64,000 nucleotides of DNA from Salvia splendens (lineage: Eukaryota; Streptophyta; Magnoliopsida; Lamiales; Lamiaceae): the NCBI RefSeq assembly GCF_004379255.2, contig NC_056041.1:22537559-22601558 (forward strand). The letters run 5' to 3'. The notes beneath the pieces are model-generated. The model was given only the letters and a program-made list of their open reading frames with translations, made no database searches and was not told where the DNA came from. This document shows, piece after piece, positions 11,163 to 20,683 of this stretch (the first letter of the stretch is position 1; each line of letters opens with the position of its first letter). Made by a program: the position numbers and the translations under genes.

Positions 11163-11298
11163 AATTGCATGTGTTCAACATAATTTAATTGCAAATGTTC
11201 AACATGAAAATCAAACAAGGATTGCAATATAATTGCATATGTTCAACACAATTTAATTGCAAATGTTCAACATGAAAATCAAACAAGGATTGCAATAT
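11163..11298. repeat. 68-bp tandem duplication
   Basis: Two copies of a unit beginning AATTGCATRTGTTCAACA and ending GGATTGCAATAT (11163-11230 and 11231-11298), with two differences by eye. It lies at the end of the LTR-like repeat. The stretch from 11299 to 11675 beyond it shows no feature that I recognise. Confidence 0.9.
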
Positions 11299-11675
11299 AA
11301 GCAAAACTCAATCTTATTGTGTATTACATAGTCAAACACATGAAGGTCATTTTCAGAATATCATTTTAAGTTTTGATTTTAGTTTAATTTAGCAAAGATG
11401 ACTTAAAATTATCTAACAATAAACTCCGTATTTTTCAAATCTAAATTATAAAAACTAACATAGAACGAACTTATAATGCCCTTCGAATTATCTAAAAATA
11501 ATCGTAGTTATGTGTTTTGTCACAGGATGCATACTTTGTTGTGCTCTAAATCCAATTACTTCATCCATTAAAAAAAGGGTTTTATTTTATTATTTTAGAT
11601 TTTAGTATGTTTATAAAAAATGATCTTATTTTCAAAAATGAATAATATATCTCCCATACTTTATTTATTCACTTA

Positions 11676-13688
11676 GGCCATACACAATAGGAATAGCCCA
11701 GCCATAGTCTAGCCACAAACTCCTTCTGCCACATCATCAGCGCTAAAAATCCCCCTGCCACATCATCAAAACAAGCAAATAGTCCAGCCATAGCCTAGCC
11801 ACATCACTAATAACAATTATATAAAAATGAAATAATTAACAATCACACAATATACGGAATTTAATTTACGAGACATATACGGGAAACATTAATAATACTA
11901 TTAAAATTTTAAAAATACAATATGTAAAAAAAGTTCAATAATTTTAAAAAATTACAATAATTAAAAAAAGTACAATAATTCACTCTTCGTCTCCGTCGTC
12001 GTCTCCTCCGTGGCTGTCCGCCTTCGTCGCCACCGTCGCCGCCGCCTCTACTCCCGCCGGTCTCCCTCCGTGCCGCTTCCAACTCGTCCTGCATGCTCAT
12101 GAGCAATGTTTGAAGCAAACTCTTTTCCACGGGGTCCACCGCCACCCGCCATTCGGCCATCGTCTTGACCATCTGAGCGCGCGTTTGTTGACGCGCGAAG
12201 AATTTGAGATCCGCTGTGGATTGGCCAGGGGGGGATGCCGACTGGACCTCCTGGGAACCCCCGGCGACCCCCTCGCCTCCCGTTGAGCCCGCTTGTGCCC
12301 AACCGGGCGAGTTCGGCGAGCAAACGAACGAGGTGTCGGGACCTCCTGGGCCGTCTCGGGGAGGTCGTGGGAACCACCGCTGCTGCCGCTGTAATCACCG
12401 GTATAGTTCAGTCGTTGCTTCTTCGGCCAGCCAGCGTCAACACCTACTCGGAACTTCTCGGAGTCGTTCAGCACAAGATAGCATTTCCAGTAGGTGAACT
12501 CCTTATATAACCCGGGCTGGGGGAAGGCTTTCTCCGCTATCCTCCTGCAGTCTTCCTCCGTTTGGCCACTGCTCTGCATGCGGAGGGCGTTGGCGTACAA
12601 ACCCGAAAATCGGGAGACGGCAGCCCTGATTCTGTCCCACCCCTTCCGGCAATCCTCCCCGTTGTGTGGCCTCCCCTCCGGGCAAAATGTCTGGTAGGCT
12701 GCTGCTATCTTGCCCCACAAATTGACGATCCTCTGATTGTTCGAAGCGAGATGATCATTGCAAACACTGACCCACGCCTTGCACAGCGCGACGTTCTCAG
12801 CGTCCGTCCACCTCCTCCGGACCTGGCTATCCTCACCCGGCTGCGACGACTCGCCCTTCTTCTTCCCCTTGCCCTTCTTCTTAGGGGCGCCCCGCACTGC
12901 TCCCCCCGCGGGAACGGGAGTTTCCGGAACACCGAGCATATCAAACCCCAACTCCTCCAAGGAGAAAGTATCAAATTGCGTGAACTGCATCTCCGTTGGG
13001 ATCGAAGTATGCGAAGAAGCAGTCGAAAAATCAAAACTGGGGCGATAGACGTCTTCATCCCCCGGCGTCCCCGGTACCCCCCTGTCGGGGGTTGCACCGC
13101 CGATACCCACCTTGTCGTCCCCTGCGTCGGGGGCTGCATCGTCGTCCCCCCCAGGCATCATCTACATCCCTGGTGCCCACCCCGGCATCATATGCACACC
13201 GGGCTGCATCCCCGGTACCCCTTGCCACGCCGGCATACTCCTCCTAGCTGCCATCCCGGGTATCATCCCCTGCCAAGGGTACATGTTGTAGTACCCTGGC
13301 ATCGGACCCCATCCATCTCCCACGGGTACCGGGGGAGTTTTAGACCCGGTCGTCACTGGAGTACCTTCATTGGTGTTCTCCATTTCTCGGTGTTGATCTT
13401 GTACAGAAATTAAGATAGAGAGAGTACTCGTTAAAACAAGTGGCGCGAATGAAAATGACGTGCAAACCGCGTATATATAGTGTTTCGAAAAAAAAATCGT
13501 CTAGGCGATGCGCTAGGCGATCCGGACGCTGCAATAGCGCCGAGCGGATCGCTCAGCGCTTCGCCTAGCGCCACGAAATCGCCGAGTGCTAGGCGATTTT
13601 TAATTCCGAAAATGGCTGGGCGGTTGCAATGGGCCGCCTAGCGCCAGCGCTCGACTAGGCGGTGCGCTAGGCGCCATTGCGGATGGCC
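11676..13688 (-). mobile_element. PIF/Harbinger-like element carrying ORF1 only
   Basis: A 3-bp duplication TTA flanks the unit (11673-11675 and 13689-13691). The left end reads GGCCATACACAATAGG; the right end on the other strand reads GGCCATCCGCAATGGC. Subterminal repeats (GCCATAGTCTAGCCAC, GCCACATCATCA) fill the left side, and CTAGGCGATCC / CGCCTAGCGC motifs fill the right. The 2-kb body has one coding region on the minus strand, homologous to that at 18883-20272, and no DDE transposase. TTA duplication plus Myb-like ORF1 fits PIF/Harbinger. Confidence 0.75.
11909..13383 (-). pseudogene. Myb/SANT-like ORF1, near-intact pseudogene
   Basis: The start is an ATG at 13383 (MENTNEGTPVTT), followed by a Met-, Pro- and Gly-rich N-terminus. 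One in-frame TAG (13164-13162) interrupts it, and the same frame resumes at 13161. Next come DVYRPSFDFST, a basic stretch (KKKGKGKKKGESS), and a trihelix/Myb-like domain: RRRWTDAENVALCKAWVSV, NNQRIVNLWGKIAAAYQ, GWDRIRAAVSRFSGLYANAL, then FTYWKCYLVL. After PETAQEVPTPRSF the frame changes; the C-terminal part, starting in the other frame near 12170 (MVKTMAEWRVAVDP, ending ARRETGG), is still readable. Databases often label such proteins 'glutathione S-transferase T3-like'; nothing here resembles a GST. One stop and one frame break make it a pseudogene in this copy. Confidence 0.78.
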
Positions 13689-13691
13689 TTA

Positions 13692-14000
13692 TTGTTACAA
13701 CTCTCCCACTTTATCTATTTTTTTATTCATTTCTTATTTTACCAATTTTTTATTAAAAATATGTAAGTGAGACTTTTTGTGAAGGGTGGGAAGTAGTATA
13801 AAATGCTGAAACGTTGGAGAATAAGTATTAAAAGAAGAGAAGAAAAAAATAAAAAGGAAAAGAGACGAATAAAAAGAGAGAGATAGGGAGGCAGAGCAAG
13901 TGAGTGATTTTAGCGCGGGACGGCGGCGGTTGGAAGCACAGCGGGGTAATCTTAAATAGTAGAATAGTCGTCGAGTTGACCAATACCCAATTTTTCTGAG
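13692..14000. other. Upstream region of the small membrane-protein gene
   Basis: It holds a purine-rich tract (13825-13895, GAAAAAAATAAAAAGGAAAAG-like) and presumably the promoter and 5' UTR of the gene starting at 14001. I could not place a convincing TATA box. Confidence 0.4.
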
Positions 14001-15521
14001 ATGTATCGCTCCGGGAGCTCCACTCGTGTCTCCGACGAGTTTTTCTCCTCCCCTTCTCCACCAGATGCCGAGCAACAGCAACAGCAGCAACAGCTTCTTC
14101 CCACTTACAATCCCGAATCACACCTCGCCAAGAAGGACCGTCTTCGCCTCAGATCCGCTGAGGCCGCCGTCCACCTCATCCCTATTATGCTCATCATCTG
14201 CGCCGTCATCCTGTGGTTCTTCTCTGCTCCAGGTTTGCTAATTTACTTATTGATCGGTGTCGGTTTTTAGATTGATTGATAGGATCTGAAATTATTTCGG
14301 CATGAAATTGGATTTTGGATCTTTTAGTTTAACTGAGGCCGTCGAGATCCATTATTGGGGATTTCAAGTCATCTGTAGTCCTGATTTTGACTTGAGATTG
14401 TTTTTTTGTTTTGTATGATGATTAATTTTGAAGAGGATGGATTCTTATGTATACAACAACAATTAAGCTATAGATCTTCACCATTTTTAACTAGAGGCTA
14501 TTCTCATCTTGAGTTGTGGATTTTGGGGTATGGAGGTGAACTAATTCGTCTGGTTATTGATGAGGAATTTTGCTAGGGTCTTTCTTTTGTTGACTTTAGC
14601 TGTTACAGTAATGGGGCTTTTGCAATACCCTTGATACTTTCTATCATTTGATCTGATTTTGCTTGATTTATCCCATTTAAATGGTAGGATTTAGATACTC
14701 AATCATAAAGAGTAAATGTCACCTCTCCACAAGAAGATATATTGATTAGTTGGTTTGTAAGCTTGGATCGTAGAATTGCATACTGTTTGAGATTCAAATA
14801 TCAACAATGGGATATCGAATAGGTTGTCAATATAATGTGCTTGAACTTGGCAGACTCGAGAAGTAGCCATAACAATGAAGCAACCGAAGTAACTGATGAT
14901 TGTTGCGTTTGGAAGGTTTGGTGTTGTGAGTTTCTTTGTAAGTGAGGAATCATTGTCAAGACTGGAAGTTACTAGTTTTGACGAATTCCTAATGAATAAA
15001 TAACCGCATATGTTTGGGAGAAAGTTGTATTGTTCTCCAGTTTCATGAAATGAAGATTCAGTATGTGATCCTACAATGCGTGTTAAATGTAGATAAAGTT
15101 TATTGTGACTGATTAGTAGACAAATTAAGTTGACTGTATCAATGATATTGGATTTGGGGGAATATGCCAACTTTCTGAATTCCCTTTCAGAATGTAACTA
15201 GCCGCACCATAAACTATGCCTGAATTCGTGAGTAGCTCGTTGAAGCCTCAGTAGTCTGAAGAATAAGTTTGCTGTAGTCACTAACAAATTACTACTATGG
15301 TTAGGCTTCTGTCATATTCTCATTAACTGTTTCTTATTTTCAAGTACTAGCTTTTGTGTGTAAGATGCTGTGTTTAGTGGATTTCGCTTTACTAAATCAA
15401 GTTAATTGCATGTTCTTGTTTGTTAATTCCATCAGCTTCTGACACTGACATTACTCGCTTAAATATGGCAGTAGATTTGGCAAATAAAGGTGACTCCATT
15501 GCTGTCAAAGTAAGGATTTAG
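14001..15521 (+). CDS. Small single-pass membrane protein, unknown function
   Basis: Two exons, 14001-14232 and 15436-15521. The donor is CTCCAG|GTTTGC and the acceptor CCATCAG|CT, and the phase-1 junction restores an Ala codon. They encode 105 aa. The N-terminus is Ser/Pro-rich with a seven-Gln run (residues about 25-31). Then come HLAKKDRLRLRSAEAAVHLI and one clear membrane segment, IPIMLIICAVILWFFSA (about 60-77), leaving a short polar tail ending NKGDSIAVKVRI. The architecture resembles small uncharacterised plant transmembrane proteins with a conserved AKK..R...AVHLIP-membrane core; I do not know its function. The last codons overlap a good donor (AAA|GTAAGG at about 15510), so an alternative C-terminus is possible. 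It converges with the monooxygenase gene (265 bp between stops). The 1.2-kb intron holds no gene. Confidence 0.72.
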
Positions 15522-15786
15522 ATGCTCGTCATCAACATCAAAGAAGGTGTTGCAAACACTCCAAAATATCAAGATACAGTTGATCCAAGATCGATAACAT
15601 AGCTTTGTATAACGCCACGTTGAAAATTTGCCGTATGCCTTGGATTTATTAATTCTTCACACTTATTTATGCAACTGTTTTCGATTTTTTTCGTCTAGAT
15701 CGTGTAATTCACAATAATGCCGATTAGTTCGTTTGCAAACAAACTACCATTTCCAACAGCTAATCTTATTTGAGTTGTGTACAAGA

Positions 15787-17481
15787 CTATATCTGCAGAG
15801 GTTCAAAATCGAAATTGGTATGCTCCAAGATTGGCCCCAACCTAACTAGTTTGGGCACAATTACATTGTCCCGAATAGAGCACACCGCCTTGTTGTCAAG
15901 CTGCAGCAGAGCACCCACAAGATTGGCGCGGAGAGTCAAGGGAAAGATCCGTGGCCACCTTTCAGCTCCATAGGACCTAAACGCTTCTTCCACGGACATG
16001 GTTCCGAGCTTCATTGCCTCTCCCAACTTATTGGCCAAGACCACCGCATCCTCGAGCGCGCAGCAGGCGCCTTGCCCGAGATTTGGGGTCATTGGATGCC
16101 ACGCGTCGCCAACAAGAACGACCTTTCCTGATGAAACCGGAGGTGTGACGCCCGGCCACAGCCAACGATCCACCAGAGGGGTTCTTATGATTGTATCGTC
16201 AGGTGTCGATTTGATGATGCTTAAGAGCTCCGATGGCCAGTCTCTGAGCAGATTCTCAGTTTCCTGCCTCAGTATGGATGGATCAGTAATCTTGGGACCT
16301 GAAACGGGAGATTAGTTAGTCTTACTTTTTAAATTCTCAAACACCTAAAATGAGCACATAGTGTTGATCCATACAAGATTCAATATTTACTATAGTTAGG
16401 TTATAAAAAGTGGGAGGGAAGCATACCCGGGGACGGGCTGTTGAAGCAGACGAACCAATAGACCTTAGTGGATGAAACTGGGACGTATCCAGCACGAACG
16501 CCTCTCCCATAGACATAAGTCACTCGTGGCTTGAATGGCTGGCCGTCAGGGTAGACTCCAAGGCCGCGGAAAGCACAATGGCCAACGTATCTGGGATCAG
16601 GAAAGCCCATCCACTTGGCTACTGGAGACCGTATCCCGTCGCAGGCGATAACAACCTAAGTGGCAGCGATTAAAGTTGAAGAAGAAAGCCATTTGTCAAT
16701 GTGGTGATCAAGCTGGATGGAAACTACCTTAGCAGATATGACAGAATCATCTTCGAATGTCAGCAGGGTGTCGTCGTTGTGGCCTGTTTTGATGCTCTTC
16801 AGCTTAGAGGAAAAGGAAATGGCGGCCGGGGGTAGCCGGTTTGCAAGAGCCTCCAACAGAGTTCCCCTTTCTACCGCACGCACTTCTTGACTGCTTCCAT
16901 TCACAACTTTCAGTCAAATTGTGTTAAATTAGCAAGAGGGTTTTGGTTTGGTTTGGTTTGGTTTACCTTTGGTCCTCATCTTTGAATCTGAAGGAACGCA
17001 GCTCCCTCCCACCCTCCGATTTTACAACCATCCTGCACACAAGTATATATATATAGGGATGTAATCAAATGCAAACTCTTACTAAAATGGTAAGTAAAAC
17101 ACGCACTCTTCAATTTTGAGGAATTGAGGGCGTAGCTCATCCGCCACTCCAATGGCATCAAACACTTTCCATCCGTTCTTGAAAAATGTGAGTGAAGTGC
17201 CGCCGCTCCTCAGCGACGCAGCCTGCTCAACCACCACGGACTCAATTCCGACTCTGTTCAAAACAAATTTTTTAAAACCATTACCGAATCAAACGAGAGG
17301 TGAAGGTCGTGGTGAGGAACCTTTGAAGTGCAACGGCGGTCGCCAGCCCGGAAATTCCGGCTCCCACGATCACTATGTCTTCCTTCCTGACACCACCCGC
17401 CACCGCCACCACCGGTCTCACCCTCCTCCGCCGTGAAGGATGCCTGAGAGGCCATTTTGAAGGCGGTAGTAGGATTGCCAT
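15787..17481 (-). CDS. FAD-dependent monooxygenase, CTF2A/CTF2B-like
   Basis: Six exons on the minus strand: 17481-17321, 17253-17107, 17032-16967, 16890-16728, 16655-16427 and 16298-15787. All introns are GT..AG and phases close to 425 aa. The Rossmann motif DIVIVGAGISGLA lies at residues 35-47 (GxGxxG at 40-45). The DG motif ACDGIRS is near 184-190, and the FAD-binding GDAWHPMTPNLGQGACCALED is in the last exon. These define the class A flavoprotein monooxygenase fold (zeaxanthin epoxidase / salicylate hydroxylase relatives). The sequence follows the plant CTF2A/CTF2B and MO1-type proteins closely. The first 30 residues are rich in basic and hydroxylated residues (KWPLRHPSRRRR), consistent with a plastid transit peptide, but this is inferred. 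The substrate is not known. The fourth intron is only 72 bp. A (GGTTT)n run sits in intron 3. Confidence 0.9.
16938..16965. repeat. (GGTTT)n microsatellite in intron
   Basis: About five copies of GGTTT on the plus strand, directly beside the exon 3 donor of the monooxygenase gene. On the coding strand it is an A/C-rich tract at the start of intron 3. Confidence 0.8.
17044..17095. repeat. Possible MITE end fragment in intron 2
   Basis: GGATGTAATCAAATGCAAACTCTTA resembles the ends of the repeats at 25733-25903 and 31816-32056 (GATATAATCAAACGCAAACTCTAAA). It may be a remnant of the same family lying in intron 2 of the monooxygenase gene. Confidence 0.35.
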
Positions 17482-17853
17482 CTTGATACCAAGTTGGAAT
17501 GAATGTGTGTTTTTTTGTAGATCAACAACACACTATTTGTCTTACTAGTGAGTGGCCGACCTTCATCCGCTTGCTTTCATCTTACACCACACATCATCTC
17601 CTCCCCTTTCATTCGATACTCAACAATAACATAACAAAATCTTCTACAAATCGAGTATATGAATGGAAGAGAGTTTGCATTGTTTACTAGCAGTAACATT
17701 TTGTATTTTATTCATTATGACCATTTTATCTGTAAAAAAAAGTATCTTGTTTCATTTTGGGAGTCTCAATTTTGTCTGACACGAGTTTTCAAAAAATGTT
17801 ATAAAAAGTTGGTAAAAAAGTAGTGTAACGTTGAGTTTCATTTTTATATATTA

Positions 17854-17994
17854 CTCCCTCCGTCTCATTTTAGCAGTCGTAATTATCTATTTTAGTCATC
17901 TCATATTAGCAGTCTCAGTTAGGATCTTTCATAAATGGTAATAGACTCATATTCCGCTAATTTCATTCAATTCACATTTTAGTATTCCTTCCGT
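17854..17994. mobile_element. Stowaway-type MITE, left part only
   Basis: TA-CTCCCTCCGTCTCATTTTAGCAGTCG begins a copy of the family seen at 584-833. Its right part is missing, and a second MITE (17995-18214) starts where it breaks off, after TTTTAGTA. The second may have inserted into the first. Between 17482 and 17853 is the upstream region of the monooxygenase gene, with no clear motif. Confidence 0.65.
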
Positions 17995-18214
17995 TCCTTT
18001 ATAGTTGAGTCATTTTTTCATTTCGGGAAGCTCCCTCATAGTTGAGTGACTGAGTCATTTCCATATATAGTAGTAATTTTTTTTCTATTTCTTACTTTAC
18101 TTTCTCTTACTTTATTCTCTTTTACTTTTTCATCAATTTATTTAACACACTCAACATCATTTTCATAAATTTTGTGACGAATTTTTTTGCCTTAACTACA
18201 AGGGAACGAAGGAA
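17995..18214. mobile_element. Stowaway-type MITE (complete, 220 bp)
   Basis: TA-TTCCTTCCGTTCCTTTATAGTTGAG..CTTAACTACAAGGGAACGAAGGAA-TA gives inverted ends with TA on each side. The internal GAGTCATTT..CATTTC block is shared with the copies at 32691-32901 and 57592-57809, defining a subfamily. Confidence 0.82.
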
Positions 18215-18418
18215 TATAAAATTAATACATTAAAATGAGATCTAGATTCCGATTTTTTATTTACAAAATTAGCATACAATTTAAGTGGGACTACACACTG
18301 ACCTTTCACACACTACTAACACGGACTTTTCACAGACTATACCAACCACACTGACTTGACACACACTATAAATCCATTTTTCGACTAATAAAATGCGTCA
18401 TTTAGCCGGCCGAGGCAA

Positions 18419-18540
18419 TAGTAAAAAGTAAAAAGTAAAAAGTAAAAAGTAAAAAGTAAAAAGTAAAAAGTAAAAAGTAAAAAGTAAAAAGTAAAAAGTA
18501 AAAAGTAAAAAGTAAAAAGTAAAGAGTAAAGAGTAAAGGT
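18419..18540. repeat. Minisatellite of 7-bp unit AAAAAGT
   Basis: About 16 tandem copies of AAAAAGT (TAAAAAG), degrading to AAAGAGT at the right end. It lies directly beside the Harbinger-like insertion at 18550. On the minus strand it reads as the low-complexity peptide LLFTFYF repeated; this is not a gene. Confidence 0.93.
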
Positions 18541-18549
18541 AAAGAGTAA

Positions 18550-20616
18550 GAGCATCTCCAGTAACGGCATCAAAATCGCGACGCCGATTTTTCGCCGACG
18601 CCGGTTCTGACGCCGAACCATTGGAACCGGCGTCGGCGAAATCGGCGTCAAAATCGGCGTGGCCATGCCGATTCGCGCGATGACGCCGGTTCCGACGCCG
18701 ATCCTCACGGCGCCATTGTGGGTCTCGGGTCGGCGTCAAACCGGCGTCAGATTTTATTTTTTATTTTTTTTTTCTTTTGAAAACACTATATATACGCGCT
18801 TTGAACGTCATTTTCATTCGCACCACTTGTTTTAACGAGTACTCTCTCTACCTTACTTTCTGTTCAAGATCAATAACGAGCAATGGAGAACAACTACGAA
18901 GGTACTCCAGTGACTCCCGGGGGATAGTCTCAGACTCCCCCGCCTCCCGGTGTAGGGTCTCAGACGGCCCCGACTCCCGGGGTAGGGTCCCATACTTCCC
19001 CGGCTCCTGGGGGAGGTGGTTGGCCTCCGATGACCAGGTACTACAACATGTACCCGTGGCAGCAGATGATGCCGGGGTGGGCACCCGACATGCAGCCCCC
19101 TATACAGATGATGCCGGGGTGGGCACCCGGGATGCAGCCACCGGCGCAGCAGATGATTCCCTCGGCGCAGGGGACGCACGGGGGGACAACGTCTATCGGC
19201 CGACTTTTGATTTTTCCACCGGTTCTTCGCACACATCGACCCCAACGGATGCACAGTATACGGAGACCTTCTCCTTAGCGGACTTGGGTTTTGATATGAA
19301 CGAGGTTCCGGAAACTCTCATTCAAAGCCAGGGAGTAGGGCGGGGTAAGAAGAAGGGCAAGGCCAAGAAGGTCGGCGAGTCGTCGCAGCCGGAGGCGGAA
19401 ATCCGGGGCCGGAGGAAGTGGACGGACTCGGAGAACGTTGCGGTTGCCAAGGCGTGGGTGAGTGTCTGCGACGATCCTCTCGTTTCGAACAACCAGAGGA
19501 TCGTCAACTTGTGGGCCAAGGTAGCCGCAGCCTACAGGGCATTTTGCCCTGAAGGGAGACCGTGCACCGGGGAGGAGGTCCGGAAGTGCTGGGACCGAAT
19601 CAGGTCTGGCGTCTCTCGATTTTCGGGTTTGTACGCCAACGCCCTCCGCATGCAGACCAGTGGCCAAACAGAGGAAGACTGCAGGAGGATTGCGGAGAGA
19701 GCCTACCCCGATCCGCAGAAGAAGTACTATGAGTTCACCTACTGGAACTGCTACGTTGTGCTCAACGAGTCGGAGAAATTCCGGGCAGGCGTCGACGCTG
19801 GCTGGCCGAAGAGGCAGAAACTGAACTATATCGGAGATTATAGCGGCAGCAGCGGTGGTTCGACAGACCTCCCCGAGACGGCCCAGGAGGTCCCGACTCC
19901 TCGTTCGTTCGGTCGCCGACCTCGCCCGGTTGGCCAAAGGCGGGCGCAACAGGTTGCGAGGAGGGGCACCCCGAGTTCCCAGGGGTCCATTCGACATCCC
20001 CCCTCGGCAGGTCTACCGAGGAGCTCAAATTCTTCGCGCGTCAACAAACGCGCGCTCAAATGGTGAAGACCTTAGCCGACTTCCAAGCGGCGGTGGACCC
20101 CGAGGTGAAGGATTTTCTTCGTGTATTGCTCCAGAGCCAGCGTGAAGAATTGGAGGCGATGAGGAGGGACACCGGCGGGAATAGCCGCGGAGTAGGTGGC
20201 GACGGAGGCGGCGGCGACGACGGTGAAGAAGCGCTGGGCGACGACGGAGACGAGGACGGCGACGAGGAGTGATTTTGTTTTACTTTTTTAAATTAATGAA
20301 CTTTTTAATTTTTGTATTTTTTTTTAAATTATTGTACTTTTTTAAAAAAATTAATGTACTTTTTAAGTTTTAATATTATTATTCGAATTTTTCGTATTTG
20401 TCTCGTAAATTAAATTCCGTATGTTGATACGAGTGTAAATTAAATTATATAATTATTATTAGTGATGTGGATAGGTAGTGTGAAGGCTATGTGAGAGCTA
20501 TTTGATGTCCAGTTGATGTGGCAAGCTGATGTGGCAGGAGAATTGTAGTGCTAATGATGTGGCAGTGTGAAGGCTATGTGAGGGCTATTTGACGTCCAGT
20601 CTTACGGGGGATGCTC
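18550..20616 (+). mobile_element. PIF/Harbinger-like element carrying ORF1 only
   Basis: A clean TAA duplication flanks a 2067-bp unit (18547-18549 and 20617-20619). The ends are GAGCATCTCCAGTAA and, on the other strand, GAGCATCCCCCGTAA. Subterminal repeats (TGATGTGGCAG, GAAGGCTATGTGAGGGCTATTTGA) lie near the right end. The only coding region is a plus-strand Myb/SANT-like ORF homologous to that at 11909-13383. There is no DDE transposase, so movement would need one supplied from elsewhere. Confidence 0.85.
18883..20272 (+). pseudogene. Myb/SANT-like ORF1, near-intact pseudogene
   Basis: The likely start is the ATG at 18883 (MENNYEGTPVTPGG), matching the start of the copy at 13383. A TAG follows at 18925. 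The same frame then carries a Pro/Gly/Met-rich segment (YYNMYPWQQMMPGWAP) to about 19190, where a frameshift leads into DNVYRPTFDFSTGSSHTSTP. Next come the Myb/trihelix region (RRKWTDSENVAVAKAWVSV, NNQRIVNLWAKVAAAYR, CWDRIRSGVSRFSGLYANAL) and FTYWNCYVVLNESEKFRAGV. After PETAQEVPTPRSF the frame changes again, and the C-terminus continues in the third frame (MVKTLADFQAAVDPEVKDFL ... EELEAMRRDTGG, then acidic) to a stop at 20272. The upstream TTG-started extension (from 18777) is not real. The protein type is ORF1 of PIF/Harbinger elements; it is defective here. Confidence 0.78.
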
Positions 20617-20683
20617 TAAAGTTGGGGTTGGGGATGCTAATTTAGCTGGACATAACTAAATTAAGAAATACTCCTACCAAGTA

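Noticed and set aside
12097..13161. 354-aa minus-strand ORF as a host transcription factor or glutathione transferase gene
   Set aside because: It lies inside a TTA-flanked inverted-repeat element, is interrupted by a stop and a frame break, and has a close copy in another element. It is transposon ORF1. No GST motif is present.
12204..13413. Several long plus-strand ORFs opposite the 13-kb ORF1
   Set aside because: They are frame shadows of a GC-rich coding region; no start context or conserved motif.
14703..15170. 155-aa minus-strand ORF inside the intron of gene A
   Set aside because: No recognisable domain, irregular composition and no supporting splice structure; most likely chance.
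18398..18739. Two overlapping minus-strand ORFs rich in LLFTFYF
   Set aside because: They are translations of the AAAAAGT minisatellite.
18777..18882. Upstream start for the 429-aa ORF at 18777
   Set aside because: The first codon is TTG and the segment has no match in the sister copy at 13 kb, whose ATG aligns to 18883.
19950..20012. Short intron explaining the frame break in the 19-kb ORF1
   Set aside because: A CAG|GTTGCG donor and GGCAG|GT acceptor exist, but removing the 58 bp does not restore the C-terminal frame and would be shorter than usual plant introns.
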